A DNA stretch of 64,000 bases from NCBI GenBank assembly GCA_051715425.1, contig JBPXJS010000008.1, positions 611,285 to 675,284 on the forward strand, given 5' to 3'. The notes below the pieces were generated by a model, which did no database searches, had not been told where the DNA came from, and saw nothing but the letters and a program-made list of their open reading frames with translations. Shown piece by piece: positions 47,001 through 56,119 of this stretch. The position numbers and the translations under genes are program-made. The stretch comes from JAJTFA01 sp051715425. GTDB lineage: Bacteria; Bacteroidota; Bacteroidia; UKL13-3. Position 1 is the first letter of the stretch. Each line of letters starts with the position of its first letter.

Positions 47001-47900
47001 AAAGGTGCTTGGGCTTAGAGCGCCAATCGTCATGCTTAATGATGATGTTTGGTTTACAAAAGTGAAATTCACATTATCAATGGATTTATAAACCGCGTAC
47101 TTAATTGCTCCTAAAGCCGATGTCCAGCTTAGTTGCAAACCTGTGGGAGTGATATTGGTTGCTGATGCAGATGACGGATCACCGGGAATTGCCGGGGTAA
47201 AGGAATAGACCTGACCGGTAGCCGGTTTCGAATTGATATTATTATAGGAGGTTGATGAACTTACCGTAGGCGAACTTCCTGAATTGTTGAGGGAAAGAAA
47301 TGAATTGGTGAGCGAACCTGAAATACCTATAGAGGCTGATGCAGAGAAGAGACTACCACTTTCCTGACGATATATAAACTCTACCACACCTGTGGTTTCA
47401 TATAGCCTGGCCTGAAAAGATATGGTAGCAGCATTGGCAAACCAGTTCCACTCGGCATTAAGCCACTCGGCAATAAATACCCTGTTGGGGGCTGTACCTG
47501 TGGTAATATAAGAAAACTGGGCATTGCTGAAAGAGTCCATGTCCAGGTTATCCCAAAGCGGAGCAATGAGGGGTCTAGCCATTCCGGGGTTTGTATTGAG
47601 TGCGTTATTGGATGACGCATTAGAGGCTGTTCCGGTGGTTAAACTTAATAAGCCATTTGTTGAGGCATTGAGTTGGGTATAAATATTACCCATATACCAA
47701 AACTCAAAACCGATGGGAATACCGTTAAACCACCCTTCATCCACATCTCCACCGGATAAAGGAGGTACAGTTCCCGATGCCACAGGCGTATACGTTCCTG
47801 TAGTTGACGCAAAGGTATAATTGGTAATGACCTGCGCTTTTGTATCAGTTATAATAAATGCCAATAAAAGGATAAGAAGTGAGTATAAGTATGTTTTCAT
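44001..47900 (-). CDS. large T9SS cargo: FN3 plus right-handed beta-helix
   Basis: A 1299-residue secreted protein. A signal peptide (LLILLLAFIITDTKA|Q) is followed by a globular domain (about 25-235), one fibronectin type III domain (about 240-325, with TPTGLQLSWTSALGAIKYAV), and a long parallel beta-helix (about 335-1090) of Asn/Ser-rich turns such as NNTITNCEIGD and SIQGNKIANF. A C-terminal T9SS type A domain starts at about 1220 (ISIQPNPANGIIHITG) and ends KKGLYLISVV...KLILE. It is exported by the T9SS encoded in this window or at other loci. Helices of this type are common in adhesins and polysaccharide lyases. No catalytic residues were identified. Confidence 0.88.
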   Translation of the reverse strand: MKTYLYSLLILLLAFIITDTKAQVITNYTFASTTGTYTPVASGTVPPLSGGDVDEGWFNGIPIGFEFWYMGNIYTQLNASTNGLLSLTTGTASNASSNNALNTNPGMARPLIAPLWDNLDMDSFSNAQFSYITTGTAPNRVFIAEWLNAEWNWFANAATISFQARLYETTGVVEFIYRQESGSLFSASASIGISGSLTNSFLSLNNSGSSPTVSSSTSYNNINSKPATGQVYSFTPAIPGDPSSASATNITPTGLQLSWTSALGAIKYAVYKSIDNVNFTFVNQTSSLSMTIGALSPSTFYYFKVYAVSEGAYSINSAIATATTNSGSLTGTFTIPGNFATITQALDSIKRTGIGGPVVLELQSNYTSSGERFPLYFSDTLGTSPAAPLTIMPAVGATGLVIQPSAYINAVMMFTGARNITIDGRPGGTGSNIELTVKSHSSGAGINFYLLPCSDNVIKYVRINNYTTTNVYTYNLLQFSYVQGNIGHKNNTITNCEIGDSVTKGYYLVQIYGNGSAIPSDNIISYNRFLNFGYYTSYALYISNASNMLIEGNHFYNLSANSGTGNNNTYAIYVVGNGHRINNNFIGGNDTACLGNAFETGPANVGSSFYGIYYAGALNHRISIQGNKIANFFWPGTSLNPWTGIHIQSGSALIGDTIPNIIGDTTNGVSVYVLNQNANSAVTTYGIRALSANNASIVAGNNYISGITAVGTNSSYPSSVTGIHIAGALNVTVINNKIGSTLYPNAIRAASPSPSYVQTLTGIYASPAVGGTLTIQGNTLANLSNANLSSGAGNTTTGIWAIANNNTYIRNNSIQRLSTMSASVNTIGTAGLNGIYYNTVSGAADISGNQIWGLQLSNTTAPVYCYGINVASTSGSSVDIKSNFIHSFKTLSNSPSSGYTGINLENGIINCYNNMIRLGIDENGADNAVSSAMMGINKITNYSSTITHNTVYIGGACSGTSLTNTYALKKSSDGSDFIKNNILCNARSNVSTGGKHFALGLNSVNNVQLNNNLYYAPGTNGRLIQNGSTDYNNLMNWFFFSSLDMLSDSGNAGFINATGNASSVNLHITGATKVEANGELTGVSEDFDGQVRSSFTPVDIGADAGNFIRIPINPLPVSWNGISATVKEKDVKVIWSVASQINNEKFVIERSDDMENFNPVGEVTGGGNVATPLQYEFNDHGAFSGKQTQQLFYRIRQVDYDGHFSFSKVVAANEQQTNTSGISIQPNPANGIIHITGINSVLPVKVIVTDMAGRELLSVERTSSDTLPLDLSSLKKGLYLISVVSDQLLLLNSSKLILE

Positions 47901-48013
47901 AGGACAGGTATTTAAAGCAAGGTAAAAGATGGAAACATGCTTTCAAAGGAAAAAACTGATTATCAGCTTAAAAATTACTTAAATGGACACTACCGCCATG
48001 TGGTATTAAAACC

Positions 48014-48021
48014 TATCTTTG
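48014..48021 (+). promoter_or_regulatory. -7 box for sucA, deciding its start
   Basis: TATCTTTG is an exact TAnnTTTG match, 20 bp before the ATG at 48042. It lies inside an upstream in-frame extension (from 47937), so that extension would not be in the transcript. A good -33 TTG is not apparent. Confidence 0.55.
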
Positions 48022-48041
48022 CGCAAATTTTATCAATTCAT

Positions 48042-50762
48042 ATGGATAAGTTCTCTTACGTTTCAAATGCAGATGTGGGCGCCATTGACGACCTGTATAC
48101 CCAATACAAATCCAACCCCGATTCGGTTGATTTCGGATGGAAAAAATTCTTTGAAGGATTTGAAATGGGGCATCAGCGTTTTAATGGCAACGGAAAAGCC
48201 CAGCCGGTATCAGAAGATATCCTGAAAGAAATTAACGTATTGAATCTGATAAAAGGCTACCGCACACGTGGCCATCTGTTTACCAAAACCAACCCGGTAA
48301 GGGAACGCAGAAAATATGTCCCTACACTGGAAATAGAAAATTTCGGGCTGACACCGGCTGATCTCGATAAAACCTTTAATGCCGGTATTGAACTGGGTTT
48401 AGGCCCCGCCTCTTTAAAAACGATTATAGCACACCTGGAACAAACCTATTGCCAGAGCATTGGTGCAGAGTTTGCCTATATCCGCGATCCAAAAAAACTC
48501 GACTGGCTTCAAAAGAAAATGGAGGGAAGCAAAAACACCCCTCAGTTAAACCTGGATGAAAAAAGGCAGGTATTGGCTAAACTCAATCAAGCCACTGTAT
48601 TCGAAAATTTTTTACATACCAAATTTGTTGGTCAAAAACGTTTTTCTCTGGAGGGCCTTGAAACGTTAATTCCTGCGCTTGATGCTGTGATACAATATGG
48701 TGCAGAGCTTGAAGTAAATGAATTTGTGCTGGGCATGGCTCACCGTGGCCGTTTAAATGTGCTTGCCAATATACTTGGAAAAACCTACGAAGATATTTTT
48801 AAGGAATTTGAAGGTAAGGCTTATGAAGAGGCCTTGTTTGAAGGGGACGTAAAATACCACCTTGGTTATTCGAGTGAAATTACCACCGCCAAAGGAAAAA
48901 AAGTACACCTGAGTTTATCACCAAACCCTTCGCACCTCGAAACAGTAAATCCGGTGGTAAAAGGCATTACACGCGCCAAACTGGTAAAAAAACACCAGCA
49001 CGATATTGATAAAATTTGCCCCATACTGATTCATGGAGATGCCTCTGTGGCAGGCCAGGGCGTGGTGTATGAGGTATTGCAAATGGCCGGACTGGAAGCA
49101 TACAGTGTTGGCGGATGCATGCATATTGTAACCAATAACCAGATTGGTTTTACTACCAACTACACAGATGCACGTACCTCAACCTATTGCACAGATGTAG
49201 CTAAAATTACCTTATGCCCGGTTTTTCATGTAAACGCGGATGATGTGGAGGCCGTTGTATTTGCAGTAAGGCTTGCCATGGAATACCGTCAGGAATTTAA
49301 CAGCGATGTGTTTATTGACCTGCTTGGTTACCGCAAATACGGACACAATGAAGGTGATGAGCCACGTTTTACCCAACCAATGCTTTACAAGGCCATTGCG
49401 GCACATCCAAACCCAAGGGAAATATATAACCAGAAACTGATTACAGCAGGAAGTGTGGAGGCCGATCTGGCAAAAGAAATGGATAAGGAATTCCGTAGCA
49501 TGTTGCAGCAAAAACTGGAAACAGCAAAAGCGGCAGAAGCCTCGCCTGTTACCAATTTTATAAAAAGTACCTGGGAAGGATTTCGTTCAGCAAAGCCGGA
49601 AGACTTTGACGGGGTAGCACCGGTTACCGCAGTTGATAAAAAAATATTCGGCAACCTGGCTGAAAAAATAACCAATATTCCCGAAGGCTTTAAGGCATTC
49701 AGTAAAATTGAGAAGTTGTTTAACGATCGCAAGAACATGATCAAAAACAATCAGTTCGATTGGGCTATGGGCGAGCTGATGGCTTATGCTACTTTAAGCA
49801 ATGAAGGGTATGCGGTAAGAATGACAGGACAGGATTGTGAACGTGGTACCTTTTCTCACAGGCATGCTATTATTAAGCAGGAAGATTCAGAAAAAGAACA
49901 CAATATTTTTGACAGCCTGGGTAATGATAAAAAAGCAAATGTGGAGTTTCATAATTCGCTTTTATCAGAATATGCTGTGCTTGGTTTTGAGTATGGTTAC
50001 TCCATGGCTACCCCAAATGATTTAACCATATGGGAAGCACAATTTGGTGATTTTGCCAATGGTGCCCAGATTATTATAGACCAATATATATGCAGTGCCG
50101 AAGCCAAATGGAAAACTTACAGCGGTTTGGTAATGATGCTGCCTCACGGGTATGAAGGACAAGGTCCTGAACACTCCTCAGCACGTATAGAACGCTTTTT
50201 GCAACTGTGTGCCAACTACAATATGCAGGTATGTAATATTACTTCTCCTGCCAATTATTTCCATTTGTTGCGCAGGCAGATTCACCGTGAATTCCGTCTT
50301 CCGCTGGTGATTATGACACCAAAAAGTTTGCTTCGTCATCCATTATGTGTAAGCCCGGTTGAAGATTTTGTAAAAGGTGGGTTTAAAGAAATTATTGACG
50401 ATACCTATGTTGATGCAAAAAAAGTAAAACGGGTATTGTTCTGCACCGGTAAAATTTATTACGACTTACTGGAGAAACAACAAAAAGATCAGCGCAAGGA
50501 TATTGCCATTGTTCGCGTGGAGCAGTTGTTCCCGATGCCTGAGAAAGGGATGAACAAGATAAGGGAAACCTACAAAATTGCCGAGTATTGCTGGGTGCAG
50601 GAAGAGCCAAAAAATATGGGAGCCTGGACTTACCTGCTCAGGTGTGAAGATAATTTTAAGCTGCGTTTAATTTCGAGAAAGGCCAGTGCATCACCTGCCA
50701 CCGGATTTGCCAAGGTACATGCCAAGGAGCAGGCACAGATTGTGGATGAATGTTTTGCGTGA
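48042..50762 (+). CDS. sucA: 2-oxoglutarate dehydrogenase E1 component
   Basis: 906 residues from the ATG at 48042, beginning MDKFSYVSNADVGAIDDLY, the usual SucA N-terminus that binds E2. The 35 upstream in-frame residues are unlike the family. It decarboxylates 2-oxoglutarate in the TCA cycle. Family blocks are GMAHRGRLNVLANI, the TPP-binding GDASVAGQGVVYE and the IGFTTN segment, plus LPHGYEGQGPEHSSAR in the C-terminal half. sucB is not adjacent. Divergent from the beta-helix cargo. A bidirectional terminator follows. Confidence 0.97.
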   Translation: MDKFSYVSNADVGAIDDLYTQYKSNPDSVDFGWKKFFEGFEMGHQRFNGNGKAQPVSEDILKEINVLNLIKGYRTRGHLFTKTNPVRERRKYVPTLEIENFGLTPADLDKTFNAGIELGLGPASLKTIIAHLEQTYCQSIGAEFAYIRDPKKLDWLQKKMEGSKNTPQLNLDEKRQVLAKLNQATVFENFLHTKFVGQKRFSLEGLETLIPALDAVIQYGAELEVNEFVLGMAHRGRLNVLANILGKTYEDIFKEFEGKAYEEALFEGDVKYHLGYSSEITTAKGKKVHLSLSPNPSHLETVNPVVKGITRAKLVKKHQHDIDKICPILIHGDASVAGQGVVYEVLQMAGLEAYSVGGCMHIVTNNQIGFTTNYTDARTSTYCTDVAKITLCPVFHVNADDVEAVVFAVRLAMEYRQEFNSDVFIDLLGYRKYGHNEGDEPRFTQPMLYKAIAAHPNPREIYNQKLITAGSVEADLAKEMDKEFRSMLQQKLETAKAAEASPVTNFIKSTWEGFRSAKPEDFDGVAPVTAVDKKIFGNLAEKITNIPEGFKAFSKIEKLFNDRKNMIKNNQFDWAMGELMAYATLSNEGYAVRMTGQDCERGTFSHRHAIIKQEDSEKEHNIFDSLGNDKKANVEFHNSLLSEYAVLGFEYGYSMATPNDLTIWEAQFGDFANGAQIIIDQYICSAEAKWKTYSGLVMMLPHGYEGQGPEHSSARIERFLQLCANYNMQVCNITSPANYFHLLRRQIHREFRLPLVIMTPKSLLRHPLCVSPVEDFVKGGFKEIIDDTYVDAKKVKRVLFCTGKIYYDLLEKQQKDQRKDIAIVRVEQLFPMPEKGMNKIRETYKIAEYCWVQEEPKNMGAWTYLLRCEDNFKLRLISRKASASPATGFAKVHAKEQAQIVDECFA

Positions 50763-50783
50763 GAAAGTTTTTGATAACTGAAT

Positions 50784-50818
50784 AAAAAAACCGGCAATAT
50801 GAAGTTGCCGGTTTTTTT
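50784..50818. terminator. bidirectional terminator after sucA
   Basis: AAAAAAACCGGCAA (50784-50797) and TTGCCGGTTTTTTT (50805-50818) form a 14-bp perfect inverted repeat with a 7-nt loop between convergent genes. Confidence 0.93.
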
Positions 50819-50848
50819 ATGTTTATTTTTTTAGGATGACAAAGCTCC

Positions 50849-51298
50849 TCACATACCCGGCCACATAGCCTTATTCCATGGAATACGCGACAGGATCAGT
50901 AAAAAACCAATAGAGAAAAAGATCAATGCCTTGCGGTGTTTGGATGCTGCATCCACTGCCTTTTTACTCAGGCTGCGTCCCACCTGAATTAATACAATGG
51001 CAATTACCATGGTGGCAATATGCTCCACAGCAACAAAACGCATGGTGGCATCTTTCATGGCCGCTCCCATTCCCTGAGAAAGGGCTGCATCAACCACCGG
51101 ACTTACAAAATACAATATCAACCCGAGCAATAATTGTGTATGGCAAAACATCACAAAAATAATGTGCGACCGGTTTTCAGCGGCTGTAAACGCCCGGTTG
51201 TGCATTACACCTAAAACAGATTTGGTAATGGCGTAAAGCCCTCCAAGTAAAACTCCCCAGCGGAGTATGTTGTGCAGATCTAATAAAATTTCGTACAT
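50849..51298 (-). CDS. four-helix membrane protein (cytochrome-b-like annotation in relatives)
   Basis: 149 residues from the ATG at 51296-51298. A longer frame from 51337 adds 13 poorly conserved residues and would start upstream of a -7-like TATTTTCG (51319-51326), so the shorter start is chosen. Four hydrophobic helices include histidines (LDLHNILRW, FCHTQLLLG, AVEHIATM) at membrane-embedded positions. Relatives in Bacteroidota are often labelled cytochrome B, but no biochemical role is established. Heme ligation by the paired histidines is possible and is inference. Convergent with sucA. Confidence 0.72.
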   Translation of the reverse strand: MYEILLDLHNILRWGVLLGGLYAITKSVLGVMHNRAFTAAENRSHIIFVMFCHTQLLLGLILYFVSPVVDAALSQGMGAAMKDATMRFVAVEHIATMVIAIVLIQVGRSLSKKAVDAASKHRKALIFFSIGFLLILSRIPWNKAMWPGM

Positions 51299-51668
51299 AG
51301 CATTTGAGTTTGGTAAAGCGAAAATAAGCAATTGCATTAATCTTTAGGATTTAGTTATTCATTTAATAAAAAGCAAACTGCCTATACTGCAGGTTATAGG
51401 GCGGGGCGAAAGTATGCTATATCAACATTAAATTGTATTCGATTTGTTTGGTTGTTATTACAAAACAGCATAATTGCCTGATTTTACCTATGCCCGGAAC
51501 AGCCTAAAAACAGGGTTCCTTCATTGAAATCATCTTTTGAAAGATTAGAATCGGTACTTAAATAAATGCACCCTTTTTCGCCTATCCTCCAGACCATGTT
51601 TTGATACTTTTGTTTATGAGCACATTGCTTGTGTTTAGCTTCCATTAAACAACCACACAACGTATGGC
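51299..51668. other. intergenic region holding the comEC promoter
   Basis: A 370-bp region between divergent genes. It holds an exact -7 box TACTTTTG at 51605-51612 on the plus strand (56 bp before the comEC ATG) and a -7-like TATTTTCG on the minus strand at 51319-51326. A 75-codon minus-strand reading frame (51484-51711) overlaps the comEC start and shows no family features. I see no RNA gene here. Confidence 0.5.
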
Positions 51669-53732
51669 ATGAAATCTTCGTTCTGGCATAAGGTACCTGT
51701 AGTAAGGGCATTTTTTCCGTTTGTATCAGGTATTGGTATCTCTATGTTTTATCCTATCAATACCCTGCTCATAAGTGGAATTTGCGCAAGCTCTTTTATA
51801 TTGTTTGTGGTCTGGTACTTTTTAATCAAATCGTATCACAGGCGCTGGTGGCATGGCGTGGCATTAGTTGGCTTTTTTTTCTCCTTTGGTATGTTGCTTC
51901 ATCAGTTAAACAATGAGCTAACCCATCCGCAACATTTTACCCACCAACAGGATGCGGGTTATATTGCATTGCGCATTACAGAACCGGCACAGATTAAAAC
52001 CAAATCCATTAAACTTAAAGGAGAAGTAATTGGCACCATTAACAGCAGCGGCATTCAAACAACGGCAAACGGAAAAGTGTTGGTATATATTGGTAAAGAC
52101 AGTACCTGCAAAACCATTCCCTATGGTTCAGTATTGGTATTACCAGCTTCTGCATTCAGGGAAATTCCACCACCCATGAACCCCGATGAATTTAATTACA
52201 AACGTTACCTCGCATTTAATAATATCCATTATCAGGCTTATACAAAGTACAGCCAGATTTGTTTTGCCGATACCTTTATTACCTCTGCTCTTTACAACCA
52301 TATTTATGCGTTGCAGGATTATTTTAAACAAACACTGCAAACCTATATTGCTTCTGCCAATGAAACAGGTGTGGCCGAAGCCTTGTTGTACGGATATGAT
52401 GATGATATAGATGCTGAAACCATACAGGCATACTCCAACACAGGAACATTGCATGTGCTTGCTGTATCCGGTATGCATGTGGGAATTATTTTTATGGTAC
52501 TGGGATGGGTCCTGGGTTTTATGGATAAAAAACCACGCTTAAAATTATTGAAACTGGGTTTTATTCTGCTCTTCTTATGGGCTTATTCTTTTTTATGTGG
52601 CCTCTCTCCTTCTATTCTGAGGGCCACAGTCATGTTCACCTTCATCATTATCAGCCAGATGTTGAAACGCACCACCAACGTGTACAATACACTTGCTGCT
52701 TCGGCCTTTGTTCTTTTATTATACGATTGCAATATGCTGGCCAATGTTGGCTTTCAGTTAAGTTACCTGGCGGTATTGGGCATTGTATTTTTGCAACCTC
52801 TTATTTACAACCGGTACACCGCACCAAACCGGTTGCTAAACGAAATATGGAAAATTACTTCCGTATCGCTGGCCGCACAAATAACCACCTGCCCCATAGG
52901 TATTTTATACTTCCACCAGTTTCCCAATTGTTTTCTTTTCTCCAACCTTATTATTATTCCGCTTACCACCATTATTCTGTATACTGGTATTGTATTGCTT
53001 ATCATATCAAAAGTGCAGGTTCTTGCTTCATTGGTTGGTAAACTGATGTACTACCTCATTGCCTTTACCAACCTTACTGTAAAATGGGTGGAACAGATTC
53101 CTTACGCTTATATCAATGGATTACATATCAGCATCACACAAAGCATTTTGCTGTATTTTGTTTTTGGTTTCCTTATTTTTTATCTGTTAAAAAGGCAAAT
53201 GATATGGTGCTACGGATTTATGTTTTCCTGCCTGTTGTTTCTTGCCATGCAATCGTGGTACATGACAGAAAATCTTTCTCAAAACCGGGTACTTTGTTAT
53301 CATGTTCCCAAACAACAGGCCATCCACTTTATTAAGGGCAATGAGGCTGTTTTATTTATCGACTCCCTGTTGTGGAACGACCGGGATAAAATCAAATTCC
53401 ACCTTCAGCAACATATCTGGAAATCGGGGATTACCGGCAATCATATTGTATATACCAACGGCAACTGGAAAACCCTAAACTGGATGGGCAAAAAAATTGT
53501 GGTAACAGGAAAAACAAAACCAGCGGTTGAAGAAATAAATCCCGATATACTTGTGGTAACAAACCGGCTTAATAAGGGTGAACTTGATCATATTCATCCC
53601 GGGCAGGTCATGATCATATCAACCGTTGGCAACCAAATAGCCGCAGAGCTTAAAACTTATTTTAGCAGGCAACATATTCCGGTGCATTATACCGGAGACA
53701 CCGGAGCACTGGAATGGTGTTTAAATAACTGA
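51669..53732 (+). CDS. comEC: ComEC/Rec2-family DNA uptake channel protein
   Basis: A 687-residue membrane protein. An N-terminal DUF4131-like segment (about 10-200) has two to three helices and an OB-like part. The competence core (about 215-510) has the signature LAVSGMHVGIIFMVLGW, CGLSPSILRATVMFTF and NVGFQLSYLAVLGIVFLQP. ComEC forms the inner-membrane channel for single-stranded DNA in transformation. The C-terminal 170 residues are soluble but contain no HxHxDH metallo-beta-lactamase motif, so the nuclease-like domain of long ComEC proteins is absent. No other com genes are adjacent. Confidence 0.93.
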   Translation: MKSSFWHKVPVVRAFFPFVSGIGISMFYPINTLLISGICASSFILFVVWYFLIKSYHRRWWHGVALVGFFFSFGMLLHQLNNELTHPQHFTHQQDAGYIALRITEPAQIKTKSIKLKGEVIGTINSSGIQTTANGKVLVYIGKDSTCKTIPYGSVLVLPASAFREIPPPMNPDEFNYKRYLAFNNIHYQAYTKYSQICFADTFITSALYNHIYALQDYFKQTLQTYIASANETGVAEALLYGYDDDIDAETIQAYSNTGTLHVLAVSGMHVGIIFMVLGWVLGFMDKKPRLKLLKLGFILLFLWAYSFLCGLSPSILRATVMFTFIIISQMLKRTTNVYNTLAASAFVLLLYDCNMLANVGFQLSYLAVLGIVFLQPLIYNRYTAPNRLLNEIWKITSVSLAAQITTCPIGILYFHQFPNCFLFSNLIIIPLTTIILYTGIVLLIISKVQVLASLVGKLMYYLIAFTNLTVKWVEQIPYAYINGLHISITQSILLYFVFGFLIFYLLKRQMIWCYGFMFSCLLFLAMQSWYMTENLSQNRVLCYHVPKQQAIHFIKGNEAVLFIDSLLWNDRDKIKFHLQQHIWKSGITGNHIVYTNGNWKTLNWMGKKIVVTGKTKPAVEEINPDILVVTNRLNKGELDHIHPGQVMIISTVGNQIAAELKTYFSRQHIPVHYTGDTGALEWCLNN

Positions 53733-53800
53733 AGGTTTTTTTCTGTATTTCAGGCCCTATCATTTTTTGCTGATAAACGGTAGCCACTTGTATTAAAATT

Positions 53801-53830
53801 GTGACCGGCTGATGCAAATGAATATATTTG
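53801..53830 (+). promoter_or_regulatory. promoter for the CocE/NonD hydrolase gene
   Basis: The -7 box TATATTTG (53823-53830) is exact and lies 16 bp before the ATG. A TTG (53799-53801) is 21 bp upstream, slightly wider than usual. Confidence 0.5.
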
Positions 53831-53846
53831 ATTAAAACTTATTACC

Positions 53847-55676
53847 ATGCGATTTTTTTATCTGCTCCTCACCTTTGTATGTGTGGCCTTCCAACTCTCT
53901 GCCCAACCATTTGATGTAAAAGATCATTATGTAAAAAGGGAAGTATATATTCCCATGCGTGACGGAAAAAAACTATTTACCGCCATTTACCTTCCCAAAG
54001 ATTCGAGCCGGACTTATCCCATTTTACTTAACCGCACACCATACAGCATAGCACCTTATGGAACTGATACGTTTCCCCGTGCTTTGCGTCCTTCGGAACA
54101 TTTCGCGCGAGACGGATACATTTTTGTATTTCAGGATGTGCGTGGCAGGGTGATGTCGGAAGGTGATTTTGTGAATATGACTCCACACAAAGCGGTGAAA
54201 CAATCGAAGCAGGATATTGATGAAAGTACGGATACTTACTATTGTATTGAATGGTTACTTAAACATATCAAAAACCATAATGGCAAGGTTGGACAATGGG
54301 GAATTTCCTATCCCGGTTTTTACACCTCGGCAGGAATGATTGATGCACATCCGGCATTAAAAGCCTCCTCCCCGCAGGCACCTATTTGCGATTGGTTTAC
54401 CGGAGATGATTTTCACCATAACGGAGCTGTTTTCCTTCCTCACTTTTTTGGTTTTTTCTACGTGTTTGGCCAGCCACGCCATGCACCGGGTATATACCAA
54501 CCCCAGTGGTTTAAATTTCCCAGCAGTGACGGATACAAATTTTACCTCGAACTGGGTCCGCTTAAAAATGTAAATAATTACTACAAGGGGAATATTGCTT
54601 TTTGGAACGAGTTAACGAAACACGAAACGTATGATGATTTCTGGAAAGTACGCAACCTCAGGCCTCACCTTAAAAATATTAAGCCGGCTGTATTAACAGT
54701 AGGTGGCTGGTTTGATGCCGAAAATTTATACGGGGCATTGCAAACGTATCAAACGGTTGAAAAACAAAGTCCAAAAACACAAAACAGCATTGTAATGGGC
54801 CCGTGGGTACACGGAGGCTGGAACCGGGGCATTGGCGACCATCTGGGAGATATAAGCTTCAGACAAAAAACAAGCATCTATTATCAGGATAGTATTGAGT
54901 ATCCCTTTTTTAGTTATTACCTCAAAGGCCAGGGAAACTATAAGCCCACAGAAGCCATTATGTTTGAAACGGGAACCAATATCTGGAAACGCTATGAACA
55001 ATGGCCTCCCAAAAATGGAGCGGAAGAAACCTTTTACCTGGGCAGTAATGGCGGATTATACCCAACAGTGCAAAATCATACAGAAGAGTTTGTAAGCGAC
55101 CCAAAAAAACCGGTGCCTTATATGATTAATTGCGAAACCGGTATGACCAAAGAATACATGGTGGCCGATCAGCGTTTTGCTGCTACACGTCCGGATGTAC
55201 TGGTTTACAAAACAGAACCATTAACCACAGCAACCACTTATGGTGGTCCGGTGAAGGTAAATTTAACCGTGAGTACCACCGGAACCGATGCCGACTGGAT
55301 AGTAAAAATTATTGATGTGTACCCTGATGATGCGCCTGCCGATACCATTAATGGCAAAGTAATTAAAATGGGAGGTTACCACATGCTGGTACGTGGTGAT
55401 GTGATGCGCGGAAAATTCAGAAACAGTTTTGAAAAAGCAGAGCCATTTGTGCCTGGCCAACCAACTCAGGTTTATTTTGTAATGAACGATATAAACCACA
55501 CGTTTAAAAAAGGACACCGGTTAATGATACAGGTTCAAAGCACGTGGTTTCCGTTGGTTGACCGCAACCCGCAGCAGTTTATCAATATTTTTGAAGCCGG
55601 TGAAACTGATTTTATCAAAGCCACCCATCAGGTTTACGGCCAATCATCGGTTACGCTTTTTAAACTGCAACCATGA
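53847..55676 (+). CDS. CocE/NonD family alpha/beta hydrolase, exported
   Basis: A 609-residue protein with a signal peptide (LLTFVCVAFQLSAQ), an alpha/beta-hydrolase X-Pro dipeptidyl-peptidase (S15)-like domain, and a C-terminal jelly-roll (about 415-609). The nucleophile serine is in GQWGISYPGF, the acid probably in GGWFDAENLY and the histidine in PWVHGGWNRG. The family includes cocaine esterase, glutaryl-7-ACA acylase and acyl-amino-acid esterases, so an acylase or esterase acting on periplasmic or extracellular substrates is expected. It overlaps the next gene by 4 bp. Confidence 0.92.
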   Translation: MRFFYLLLTFVCVAFQLSAQPFDVKDHYVKREVYIPMRDGKKLFTAIYLPKDSSRTYPILLNRTPYSIAPYGTDTFPRALRPSEHFARDGYIFVFQDVRGRVMSEGDFVNMTPHKAVKQSKQDIDESTDTYYCIEWLLKHIKNHNGKVGQWGISYPGFYTSAGMIDAHPALKASSPQAPICDWFTGDDFHHNGAVFLPHFFGFFYVFGQPRHAPGIYQPQWFKFPSSDGYKFYLELGPLKNVNNYYKGNIAFWNELTKHETYDDFWKVRNLRPHLKNIKPAVLTVGGWFDAENLYGALQTYQTVEKQSPKTQNSIVMGPWVHGGWNRGIGDHLGDISFRQKTSIYYQDSIEYPFFSYYLKGQGNYKPTEAIMFETGTNIWKRYEQWPPKNGAEETFYLGSNGGLYPTVQNHTEEFVSDPKKPVPYMINCETGMTKEYMVADQRFAATRPDVLVYKTEPLTTATTYGGPVKVNLTVSTTGTDADWIVKIIDVYPDDAPADTINGKVIKMGGYHMLVRGDVMRGKFRNSFEKAEPFVPGQPTQVYFVMNDINHTFKKGHRLMIQVQSTWFPLVDRNPQQFINIFEAGETDFIKATHQVYGQSSVTLFKLQP

Positions 55677-56119
55677 AAGTATATATTATCTTTTGCCTCT
55701 GCCTGCTTACATATCCCCTGTTTGCACAACCTGATACAGAACCCGTCAAACAGGTAATTAAAAACCTCTTTGATGCCATGCAAAAAGGAGACAGTGCGGC
55801 AGCCCGCAAATGCCTGATGCCGGAAACACGTTTGCAAACAGCGCTGGAAAATACCAAAACAGGTAAAACCAGATTAACCACTGAAAGTGCTGATTCATTT
55901 CTGGTGCAGATACATGCCATTAAAGAAAAAGGGTTGCAGGTAGAAGAACGGATGATTACCTGCGATATACAAATTGATTTTCCAATGGCAGCAGCATGGG
56001 TAACGTATGAGTTTTATGTAAACGGAAAATTTTCGCACAAAGGCGTTGATGCTTTCCAGCTTTTCCGCTCAGAAACGGGGTGGAAAATAATACAGGTATG
56101 CGATACCCGCAAACGCTGA
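55673..56119 (+). CDS. exported NTF2-like (SnoaL-fold) protein
   Basis: A 148-residue protein with a signal peptide (FCLCLLTYPLFAQ) and an NTF2-like cone fold. The N-terminal helix VKQVIKNLFDAMQKGDSAAA and the closing VDAFQLFRSETGWKIIQVCD are typical of the family. Such domains bind small ligands or act as enzymes. The role here is unknown. The ATGA overlap with the hydrolase implies a shared function in the periplasm. Its stop abuts the convergent phosphotransferase gene. Confidence 0.82.
   Translation: MKVYIIFCLCLLTYPLFAQPDTEPVKQVIKNLFDAMQKGDSAAARKCLMPETRLQTALENTKTGKTRLTTESADSFLVQIHAIKEKGLQVEERMITCDIQIDFPMAAAWVTYEFYVNGKFSHKGVDAFQLFRSETGWKIIQVCDTRKR

Noticed and set aside
47937..48041. 35-residue N-terminal extension of SucA
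   Set aside because: It lies upstream of and across an exact -7 promoter box, and the SucA family start is MDKFSYVSNADVG (48042).
51484..51711. minus-strand 75-codon frame between the membrane protein and comEC
   Set aside because: It overlaps the comEC start and promoter and shows no signal peptide, family motif or ribosome-binding support.
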